Below, one piece after another: positions 57,633-64,000 of a DNA stretch of 64,000 bases (position 1 is the stretch's first letter; the number at the start of each line of letters is the position of its first letter). A program made the position numbers and the translations under genes. The notes under the pieces are model-generated. The model was not told the DNA's origin. It made no database searches and was given only the letters and a program-made list of their open reading frames with translations. Origin of the DNA: an uncultured Tolumonas sp. (GTDB lineage Bacteria; Pseudomonadota; Gammaproteobacteria; Enterobacterales; Aeromonadaceae); NCBI RefSeq assembly GCF_963678185.1, contig NZ_OY782757.1:2259501-2323500 (forward strand), in the 5' to 3' direction.

Positions 57633-58679
57633 TCATGGATTGCTGTTATTTTGTTCAACCCGTAAGTGGGGATATTTCCGCAACGCGGCTCGCAGCTGGT
57701 CGTAAGTTAACCCCAGTATTTGTGCAGTGCGTCGCTGATTAAAATGCTGTTGCTGCAGCGCTCGTTGGATCAAACTTTGTTCAAACTGCGCCAGCTGCGC
57801 TTTTAAATCACAAGGCTCTAGCGGTGGCACAGACATCACAACAGCCGGTGCTGCAGCAGGAACCGTTGAGTTATTCAGTGAGGTTGTGCGCCACGGGCTG
57901 ATGAAAGGATCTAACACCATTGCCCCGACGGGTTTGCTCGGATCAGCATGGCGGTAGATGCTGCGCTCCACGACATTTTTCAGTTCACGTACATTACCCG
58001 GCCAATCATGTGCCAGCAGTTGCTGCATTGCTGGCGGCGCAAACCCCGAAAAAAAGTCATACCCCAATTCCAGACACATGCGCAGCGCAAAATGCTCGGC
58101 CAGTTCAGCAATATCCTCTTTACGATAACGCAACGGTGGCAGGTTCAACACATCAAACGCCAGTCGATCTAACAAGTCACCGCGAAAACGCCCTTGCGTA
58201 ACCAGAGCTGGCAGATCTTCATTGCACGCGGCAACCACCCGCACATCAACCTGCAGTGTTTTACTGCCACCGACGCGCTCAAAGCGGCCATATTCAATCA
58301 CGCGTAACAATTTTTCCTGCACCGGTAAACTGGCGGTAGCCAGCTCATCTAAAAACAAGGTGCCACCATCCGCGCGCTCAAAAAGCCCAGCCCGACTGCG
58401 CGTAGCGCCGGTAAAAGCGCCCATTTCATGGCCAAACAGTTCCGATTCCAGCAGATTTTCGCTCATGGCCGCGCAGTTCACCTGCAGATAGGGCTGTTGC
58501 CAGCGCAGTGACAAATAATGCAACCGTTCCGCGATCAGCTCTTTGCCAGTGCCGCGCTCGCCGACCAACAACACTGGCCGATTCAGCAGTGCCACCTGTG
58601 ACGCTTGTTGCAACAGCTGATGCCACAGTTCAGAACTGCCGATCACACGTTGTTTTGGTGTGGTCATTTTATCCATCAT
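57633..58679 (-). CDS. pspF: Psp operon transcriptional activator PspF
   Basis: Sigma54-dependent activator (AAA+ enhancer-binding protein) without an N-terminal receiver domain, 348 aa. Walker A is GERGTGKELIAERL; the GAFTGA loop that contacts sigma54 is in GAFTGATRSRAG; Walker B is GGTLFLDELA. The C-terminal HTH of the Fis type includes RRTAQILGLTYDQLRAALRKYP. It is divergent from pspABC; in E. coli it is held inactive by PspA. Its start region has no strong ribosome site. Confidence 0.94.
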   Translation of the reverse strand: MMDKMTTPKQRVIGSSELWHQLLQQASQVALLNRPVLLVGERGTGKELIAERLHYLSLRWQQPYLQVNCAAMSENLLESELFGHEMGAFTGATRSRAGLFERADGGTLFLDELATASLPVQEKLLRVIEYGRFERVGGSKTLQVDVRVVAACNEDLPALVTQGRFRGDLLDRLAFDVLNLPPLRYRKEDIAELAEHFALRMCLELGYDFFSGFAPPAMQQLLAHDWPGNVRELKNVVERSIYRHADPSKPVGAMVLDPFISPWRTTSLNNSTVPAAAPAVVMSVPPLEPCDLKAQLAQFEQSLIQRALQQQHFNQRRTAQILGLTYDQLRAALRKYPHLRVEQNNSNP

Positions 58680-58680
58680 A

Positions 58681-58722
58681 ATTTGGCTTTATTAACCATA
58701 CTTATGGTCTATATAGCCAAAT
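58681..58722. promoter_or_regulatory. Candidate PspF upstream activating sequences
   Basis: An ACCATA-CT-TATGGT dyad (58695-58708) is nested inside an ATTTGGCT (58681-58688)/AGCCAAAT (58715-58722) inverted repeat, about 85-115 bp before the -24 box of pspA. The placement agrees with PspF enhancer sites in E. coli, which also lie in the pspF promoter and autorepress it. Confidence 0.5.
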
Positions 58723-58792
58723 ATTCAAGCAATAGACGGTGATTTTTTAAGCCAACATAATTAATTACTGGAAAAACAAGACATTATAAATC

Positions 58793-58808
58793 TGGCACAA
58801 CTTTCGCT
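58793..58808 (+). promoter_or_regulatory. Sigma54 promoter of pspABC
   Basis: TGGCAC-N5-TCGCT matches the sigma54 consensus TGGCAC-N5-TTGCW with one change, and GG and GC are separated by the required 10 bp. It lies 35 bp before the pspA start. Confidence 0.8.
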
Positions 58809-58843
58809 GTGTTAGGGAGGTCAACTAACAGCAGGAGTTCATC

Positions 58844-59518
58844 ATGGGTATCTTTTCTCGTTTCAGCGACATCATTAATTCCAACCTGACCGCGTTACTC
58901 GATCGCGCCGAAGACCCGGCCAAAATGGTACGGATGATGATCCAGGAAATGGAAGAAACACTGGTTGAGGTGCGAACCAGCTCTGCGCGTGTCCTTGCTG
59001 ATCGCAAAGAGCAAGAGCGCCGTTTACAACGTCTGCAACACGATGCGCTCGACTGGGAAAACAAAGCCCGTCTGGCATTGAGCAAAGGCCGTGAAGATCT
59101 GGCGCGCGCGGCACTGGCCGAAAAACAGGCGGTGGAAGAAACATTGCAATTGGCAGAACGTGAGCTAAAAGTGATAGAAGAACAACTGACCGTGTTACAT
59201 GAAGAGATCAGTCAGTTGCAGCAAAAGTTGGATGACGCGAAAGCCAAACAACAATCGTTATTAGCGCGGGAAAAAACCAGCCGCGCGCGGATGGATATTC
59301 GCCGCAGCAGCAATCGCGACAAACTGGAAGAAGCATTCCGAAAATTTGATGCTTACGAGCGCAAAATGGATAACTTAGAGGCACAGGTGGAAGCGCAAGA
59401 TCTGGGCCGTAGCCGTACCTTACATGACGAATTTAACGAACTGGCGCGGGACGACAAAGTCGAGTCGGAACTGGAAGCACTGAAAGCCAGCATGACCAAT
59501 CAGAGGAGTGAGTCTTAA
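58844..59518 (+). CDS. pspA: Phage shock protein A
   Basis: Peripheral inner-membrane protein that both represses PspF and stabilises the membrane under proton-motive-force stress, 224 aa. It begins with an N-terminal amphipathic helix (MGIFSRFSDIINSNLTALL) and the PspA motif EDPAKMVRMMIQEMEE, then long coiled coils with DLARAALAEKQ. AGGAG precedes the ATG and a sigma54 promoter lies 35 bp upstream. The stop and the pspB start overlap (TAATG). Confidence 0.96.
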   Translation: MGIFSRFSDIINSNLTALLDRAEDPAKMVRMMIQEMEETLVEVRTSSARVLADRKEQERRLQRLQHDALDWENKARLALSKGREDLARAALAEKQAVEETLQLAERELKVIEEQLTVLHEEISQLQQKLDDAKAKQQSLLAREKTSRARMDIRRSSNRDKLEEAFRKFDAYERKMDNLEAQVEAQDLGRSRTLHDEFNELARDDKVESELEALKASMTNQRSES

Positions 59519-59772
59519 TGTCATTGATGATGTTCTTTTTTGTGCCAGCGGTGGTGTTTCTGGCACTGGTGGCACCGATCTGGCTGATATTGCATTACTG
59601 GACGCAATCCCGACTCAACCGAGGTTTATCAGCAGAAGAACATGATCATCTGGAAGATGCGCTGGCGCTGGCGAAACGGTTGGAACAGCGCATTGTGACA
59701 TTAGAAACGATCCTCGACGTGCAGCAGCCCGACTGGCGCCGCCACGATGAGGATCGCAATCACCGTTATTGA
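59518..59772 (+). CDS. pspB: Phage shock protein B
   Basis: An 84 aa inner-membrane protein with one N-terminal helix (FFFVPAVVFLALVAPIWLILHYW), a leucine-rich cytoplasmic helix (EEHDHLEDALALAKRLEQRIVTLETIL) and the tail DVQQPDWRRHDEDR typical of PspB. With PspC it passes stress signals to PspA to free PspF. It is coupled to pspA by an overlapping stop-start and is followed by pspC after 14 bp. Confidence 0.93.
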   Translation: MSLMMFFFVPAVVFLALVAPIWLILHYWTQSRLNRGLSAEEHDHLEDALALAKRLEQRIVTLETILDVQQPDWRRHDEDRNHRY

Positions 59773-59786
59773 CTCGGAGATTTGTG

Positions 59787-60158
59787 ATGAAAAACGTCGA
59801 CCGCAAACTATATCGCAGCAGCAATCAGGCTTGGTTAGGCGGTGTTTGTGCCGGTGTCGCGGAATGTTATGGGCAGCCGGTTTGGCTAATGCGAATGTTG
59901 ATGATCACGCTGTTTGTTTTTAGCGGCAGTCTTGCTGCATTGGTCTATCTGGCGGGCATATTCCTGCTGGACAAACAGCCGACTCAATTACCGCCACAAA
60001 CCCATTTTCGCCCGCAATTTGGCTACGGCGAAGATACGACACAGCGGGCTCGTCAACTGAGTGAACGCATGCAACAACTGGATCAACGGTTGCAGGCAAT
60101 GGAGCGTTATGTGACCTCCAGCCGTTACCGTTTTGATAAAGAATTTAATAAATTATAG
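59787..60158 (+). CDS. pspC: Phage shock protein C
   Basis: A 123 aa inner-membrane protein with a PspC domain: KLYRSSNQAWLGGVCAGVAECYGQ, a helix (LMRMLMITLFVFSGSLAALVYLAGIFLL) and a C-terminal coiled-coil tail. It acts with PspB as a membrane sensor. The ATG at 59787 has CGGAG upstream and gives the normal start; an earlier in-frame ATG overlaps pspB. The following hydrolase gene starts only a few bases after it. Confidence 0.92.
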   Translation: MKNVDRKLYRSSNQAWLGGVCAGVAECYGQPVWLMRMLMITLFVFSGSLAALVYLAGIFLLDKQPTQLPPQTHFRPQFGYGEDTTQRARQLSERMQQLDQRLQAMERYVTSSRYRFDKEFNKL

Positions 60159-60166
60159 GAATGGAT

Positions 60167-61186
60167 ATGTATCTACAGCTGAGGCAACGCCTGCGAATAG
60201 TCTCTCTTGGGCTCTTATCCTGTTTATTTTTAATGTCACCCGCGCAAGCAGGTTTACTGCGGGAACGCTTACAAGAGCGATTAGCAGAACGGCACGCGGC
60301 AACCGCAGAAAATACAACGGAAAATGATGAATTTGCTGACACCAGCGTGACATCAAATTCGTTACCCACGGGCGTTCGGGTGATCCGTAATCTGGCTTAT
60401 GGCACGGATGCCAAACAACGGCTCGATGTTTATTTGCCGACACATCCACTCACCAACGCTCCCGTCATTTTTATGGTGCATGGCGGCGCCTGGCGTACTG
60501 GCGATAAAGCGATGAGTAACGTGGTGGATAATAAAATCGCCCGTTGGGTGCCGAATGGTATTGTTTTTATCTCCATCAATTATCGTTTATTGCCTCAAGC
60601 TGATCCGTTATTACAGGCACAGGATGTCGCCACCGCCCTCGCTTATGCGCAAAAAAATGCTGCGCAATGGGGAGCTGATGCACACCAATTTGTCTTAATG
60701 GGCCATTCTGCCGGCGCCCATCTGGTCAGCTTGCTGGCCGCCGATCCGACACTCGCTACTCGGCAAGGTGCGCAGCCTTGGTTAGGCACTGTTTCACTCG
60801 ACAGCGCGGCGTATGATGTTCCTCGGATCATGGCAGCCAAACATTATCGTTTTTACGATAAGGCCTTTGGCTCTGACCCGGCGTATTGGCAAGCCACATC
60901 CCCGTTGCAGCAACTCAAAGCGCAACCAACCGCCTTTTTGGCGATCTGTTCAACCCAACGTCCTGACAAACCGTGTGATCAAGCCGGTGATTTTGTCACG
61001 CAGGCCAAAAGCCTACAGATAAGCGCGTCATTACAACCGGAACCGCTCACCCATAAAGAAATCAATCAACAACTCGGGCTGAATAATGCGTATACCCAAC
61101 AGGTAGAAACGTTTCTCGCCGGATTAAGTCAGCCGTTGTGTCAGCGTATTGTTCCAGATAAAGCAACCCACTGTTTTCGAAATTGA
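60167..61186 (+). CDS. Secreted alpha/beta hydrolase (esterase-like)
   Basis: A 339 aa protein with a signal peptide (LLSCLFLMSPAQA). The serine-hydrolase fold is shown by MVHGGAWRTGDK (oxyanion hole HGG) and the nucleophile elbow GHSAGAHL, with DQAGDF- and KATHCF-type segments near the C terminus for Asp and His. It resembles carboxylesterases and feruloyl-esterase-like hydrolases; the substrate is unknown. It lies 8 bp after pspC; the ATG at 60167 is spaced well from AGGA. Linkage to psp suggests cotranscription, but a psp-related role is not established. Confidence 0.8.
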   Translation: MYLQLRQRLRIVSLGLLSCLFLMSPAQAGLLRERLQERLAERHAATAENTTENDEFADTSVTSNSLPTGVRVIRNLAYGTDAKQRLDVYLPTHPLTNAPVIFMVHGGAWRTGDKAMSNVVDNKIARWVPNGIVFISINYRLLPQADPLLQAQDVATALAYAQKNAAQWGADAHQFVLMGHSAGAHLVSLLAADPTLATRQGAQPWLGTVSLDSAAYDVPRIMAAKHYRFYDKAFGSDPAYWQATSPLQQLKAQPTAFLAICSTQRPDKPCDQAGDFVTQAKSLQISASLQPEPLTHKEINQQLGLNNAYTQQVETFLAGLSQPLCQRIVPDKATHCFRN

Positions 61187-61301
61187 ACTGTCGGAATAAC
61201 GCTCGGAAGTCTATGGTTTGACTATGCTTAATGCTGAGTTATTACCGGCGTACCTGTCGTGAATGATACGCCTATCATTCATCGTAAAAAGGGAACAAAC
61301 C

Positions 61302-61898
61302 ATGACCAAGTTGCTTGTACTGTATTATTCCATGTATGGCCATATTGAAACGATGGCCAACAGTGTGGTCGAAGGCGCACGCGAAGTAGATGGCGTCGAA
61401 GTCACGCTCAAACGGGTGCCTGAAACGATGGACCCGGCTATATTTGCCTCGGCCGGCGGTAAAGCCAGTCAAATTCCGATCGCCTCGCCCGCGGAGCTAG
61501 CCGACTATGATGCCATTATCTTTGGCGTGCCAACTCGCTTTGGCAATATGGCCGGACAAATGCGCACCTTTCTCGATCAAACCGGTGGCTTATGGGCCAA
61601 AGGGGCACTGTTTGGCAAAGTCGCCAGTGTGTTTAGTTCGACCGGGGTTGGTGGCGGACAAGAGATGACCATTACCTCAACCTGGACGACACTGGCCCAT
61701 CACGGCATGGTGATTGTACCGATTGGTTATGGCGCCAGTGAACTGTTTGATATCAGCCATGTCAGCGGCGGTACACCGTATGGCGCTACGACTTATGCCG
61801 GTGGTGATGGTTCCCGGCAACCGGATGCCCGTGAACTGGCGATTGCCCGTTTTCAGGGAAAACATGTCGCCACCGTCGCGGCAAAACTAAAAGGCTAA
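61302..61898 (+). CDS. wrbA: NAD(P)H:quinone oxidoreductase WrbA
   Basis: FMN-dependent type IV quinone reductase of the flavodoxin fold, 198 aa. FMN-binding parts are [13 protein letters not shown] near the N terminus, [22 protein letters not shown] and [18 protein letters not shown]. It reduces quinones by two electrons and limits redox cycling. The ATG at 61302 has AGGGAA upstream and yields the usual length; an earlier in-frame ATG is less likely. A shared terminator follows. Confidence 0.94.
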   Translation: MTKLLVLYYSMYGHIETMANSVVEGAREVDGVEVTLKRVPETMDPAIFASAGGKASQIPIASPAELADYDAIIFGVPTRFGNMAGQMRTFLDQTGGLWAKGALFGKVASVFSSTGVGGGQEMTITSTWTTLAHHGMVIVPIGYGASELFDISHVSGGTPYGATTYAGGDGSRQPDARELAIARFQGKHVATVAAKLKG

Positions 61899-61916
61899 TG
61901 CGTTTCATTGGCCCAT

Positions 61917-61951
61917 AAAAAAAGCGGAGACCGGATGGCCTCCGCTTTTTT
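61917..61951. terminator. Bidirectional terminator between wrbA and the MCP gene
   Basis: GCGGAG, a 10 nt loop and CTCCGC have seven A on the left and six T on the right. It serves both convergent genes. Confidence 0.85.
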
Positions 61952-61959
61952 ATTCCCGC

Positions 61960-64000
61960 TTAACGTGAGCGTTTGACTTTGAATTTGCTGATCAGTTGGT
62001 TTAGTTGTGACGCTTGTGCGGTTAACTCGCTTGCCGCCGCTGAACATTGTTCCGAGCTGGCACTGTTCTGATGTGTGATCTCATCAATCTGGCCGATCCC
62101 TAAACTGATTTGCTCAATACCGGATGCTTGTTCGCTAGCAGCAGAGGCTATGTCGGCCACCAACGCGGATGCTTCCGCTGCACCGGTGACGATATCGGCC
62201 AACGCCGTTGCAGTTTTATCCGCCAACTCCATACCTTTGACGGTACGTTGACTCGACTCGGCAATCAAAGAGGCAGTCCGTTTGGCCGCTTCAGCACTGC
62301 GCGCCGCCAGATTACGCACTTCGTCTGCCACCACCGCAAAACCACGGCCATGCTGACCTGCACGCGCGGCTTCAATCGCCGCATTCAACGCCAACAGGTT
62401 GGTTTGCGTGGCAATTTCATCAATGGCTTTAATGATGTTGGTGATATCCCGACCGGAACGATCAATTTCCTGCATCGCCACCATCAAATCATCCATTAGC
62501 TTGTTACCATCCTGCGCCGATTGTTCCGCTTCCACCGACAGATGATTGGCTCGGTTGGCATTGTCCGCACTTTGCCGTGTCTGTGCTGCAATTTGCGTGA
62601 TCGTCGCGCTGATTTCCGTGATTGCAGAGGCTGACTCGGTCGCGCCACTGGCTAAATCCTGACTTAAACCTGAAACCTGATCGGCATTACTACTGATAAG
62701 CCCGGCACCACTTTGCAGATCAGAAATCAATCCGTTCAGTGTTTTAACCATGCGCTGTAATGCCAAACCTAACTGGTCACGATCCGAGGCCAGACGCACA
62801 TCAACATCCAAATCACCTTGCGAGATGCGTTCCGCCAGATGCACTTGTTCCTGCAAACTATCCGCCATCCGATCTAAGGCGCTGGATAACTGCCCCACCT
62901 CATCGACTGATGCATGCGATAACCGTTTGGATAAATCCCCTTCCTGGATGGCTTTGGCTAAATCAGCCGCTTTTCGGATCGGATTAGCAAGCGAACGGGC
63001 CGACAGCCATAATGCCATCATTGCCAAAATGGAAATCACCACACCAACACCGATCTGCCACAGCATGTTATGGGTCGCCAAGACACCGATCTCAGTATTG
63101 AGTTGTTCATTTTCGGCCAGCACTACATCGCGGCTGATTTTGATCATTACGGCCCAAGGTTTTCCAGTCCGGCCTAATTCAATCGGTGAAAACACTTCGA
63201 TCATACCGGTATCCGGGTCGATGCGGGCCAGGCTTTTACCTTCCTGAATGGCTTTAAAGCCCACTTCCCAATCTTTATCCATCACTTTCTTAAAGTGCTG
63301 CCCTATCAAATCCGGGTGTTCACTGTCAGCGACCAGTAAGCCATTATCCGCCACGATGCCGACTTCGCCTTTACCGCCAAACAGCTCTTTATCCACTTTC
63401 TGACTGATTTTTTGTACAAAGTCGAGATCGTAGTCAGCCCCAGCAACCCCGTAAAATTTACCGTCCGCCAAAATCGGCACTGACAACGTTGCCAGCCAGA
63501 CCTGCTTGCCTTGCACTATGTAGGGTAACGGCCCCAGCACACTCTCTTTATGGGTATCGCGTGGCACGATATACCAGCCGCCTTTTAAGACGCCATTCGG
63601 GTGTGTGTCGTTGGTGTCATATTCCACCAACGGTTGCACGGCAATTTTGCCATCCGCGCTGCGGGTCCAATACGGGGTAAACCGGCCAGTCATGGCATTG
63701 TTGCCATTCTGTCCGGTGGTAAAATCCTGATCTTTACCGTCAATGGCGTTGGGTTCCCAGCAAGAGTAGGTACCATTAAAATCCGGATTTTGTTTTAAGA
63801 CATTGAGTAAAACTGCATTTACCTGGTCACGTCCCAGCGCCAGATTGCCACTCTGCTCCGCCGCCATTTTGGAGACAGCAAAAGAGTCTGCCATCGTTCT
63901 GGCCGAATCTAATGCCACATCAAATTGCGCGCGGATCTCACCGGCATAACGACCACCTAGGTTATTCACGGCATCAAGTGCATTTTTCTGGACTAATTCA
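61960..64000 (-). CDS. Methyl-accepting chemotaxis protein with dCache-type sensor (partial, 5' end outside)
   Basis: Chemoreceptor whose first part lies beyond the right edge: the frame is open to position 64000, so a GTG at 63969 is not the true start. Present are most of a periplasmic sensor like dCache ([35 protein letters not shown]), a TM helix ([17 protein letters not shown]), HAMP and the signalling domain with [20 protein letters not shown] and [16 protein letters not shown]. It ends FKVKRSR without a CheR-docking pentapeptide. The ligand is unknown; dCache domains commonly bind amino acids or organic acids. It is convergent with wrbA. Confidence 0.9.
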   Translation of the reverse strand, partial: ELVQKNALDAVNNLGGRYAGEIRAQFDVALDSARTMADSFAVSKMAAEQSGNLALGRDQVNAVLLNVLKQNPDFNGTYSCWEPNAIDGKDQDFTTGQNGNNAMTGRFTPYWTRSADGKIAVQPLVEYDTNDTHPNGVLKGGWYIVPRDTHKESVLGPLPYIVQGKQVWLATLSVPILADGKFYGVAGADYDLDFVQKISQKVDKELFGGKGEVGIVADNGLLVADSEHPDLIGQHFKKVMDKDWEVGFKAIQEGKSLARIDPDTGMIEVFSPIELGRTGKPWAVMIKISRDVVLAENEQLNTEIGVLATHNMLWQIGVGVVISILAMMALWLSARSLANPIRKAADLAKAIQEGDLSKRLSHASVDEVGQLSSALDRMADSLQEQVHLAERISQGDLDVDVRLASDRDQLGLALQRMVKTLNGLISDLQSGAGLISSNADQVSGLSQDLASGATESASAITEISATITQIAAQTRQSADNANRANHLSVEAEQSAQDGNKLMDDLMVAMQEIDRSGRDITNIIKAIDEIATQTNLLALNAAIEAARAGQHGRGFAVVADEVRNLAARSAEAAKRTASLIAESSQRTVKGMELADKTATALADIVTGAAEASALVADIASAASEQASGIEQISLGIGQIDEITHQNSASSEQCSAAASELTAQASQLNQLISKFKVKRSR

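Noticed and set aside
1-64000. CRISPR arrays, tRNA or rRNA genes, insertion sequences, prophage
   Set aside because: No regularly spaced repeats, tRNA-like cloverleaf, rRNA, transposase or phage structural gene was recognised on either strand.

Overview
The window looks like chromosomal DNA of a gammaproteobacterium, most probably of the Aeromonadales and possibly Tolumonas-like. This is inferred from protein resemblance and gene content (srkA-yihD, ubiD-fre, ftsYEX-rpoH, rsmD-yhhL, arnBCADTEF, pspF/pspABC, a can-type carbonic anhydrase), not from a database search. I saw no prophage, transposase, CRISPR array, rRNA or tRNA.

Layout. 0-9.6 kb: murI, srkA-yihD, a lone squalene/phytoene synthase-family gene, ubiD-fre, ubiK-recQ, an AbiTii-like orphan and rarD. 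9.6-14.6 kb: a beta-diglucoside (cellobiose/chitobiose-type) PTS operon, IIB-IIC-IIA plus a GH1 6-phospho-beta-glucosidase, followed by a SemiSWEET and a LacI-family regulator. Two tandem AACCGGTT operators precede the operon. 14.7-20.1 kb: a copper/silver efflux cluster (small Cys/His protein, CusF-like, CusB with a duplicated metal-binding domain, CusA) without CusC or a two-component system. 20.2-34 kb: nfo, an orphan second IIB, a chemoreceptor, rsmJ, a GGDEF-EAL protein, prlC, an orphan sensor kinase, a large aminopeptidase P and pssA. 34-46 kb: putP, aspA, speE, an entericidin-like lipoprotein, can, rpoH, ftsYEX, rsmD-yhhL and yhgN. 46.3-55.1 kb: lipid A remodelling, with pagL and the complete arnBCADTEF operon (no ugd here) behind a PmrA-box-like site. 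55-61.2 kb: envelope stress, with a PspA paralogue and its TPR membrane partner, then pspF divergent from pspABC and a secreted alpha/beta hydrolase. 61.3-64 kb: wrbA and a chemoreceptor cut by the window end.

The most interesting element is not a protein. The minus strand between pspF and the TPR gene (about 57433 to 57148) carries a string of hairpins exposing GGA motifs, 12 GGA in about 286 nt, ending in a strong intrinsic terminator. This is the architecture of a CsrB/CsrC-type RNA that sequesters CsrA. Other points of interest are a second leftward terminator with no gene behind it in front of arnB, a full-length and an internally deleted copy of a palindromic intergenic repeat, and a sigma54 promoter with an upstream dyad at pspA.

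Functionally the region joins sugar uptake and catabolism (PTS, GH1, SemiSWEET), envelope protection (Psp, Arn, PagL, PssA, Cus), core functions (division and SRP targeting, heat-shock sigma factor, ubiquinone synthesis, DNA repair) and a probable global post-transcriptional regulator RNA.
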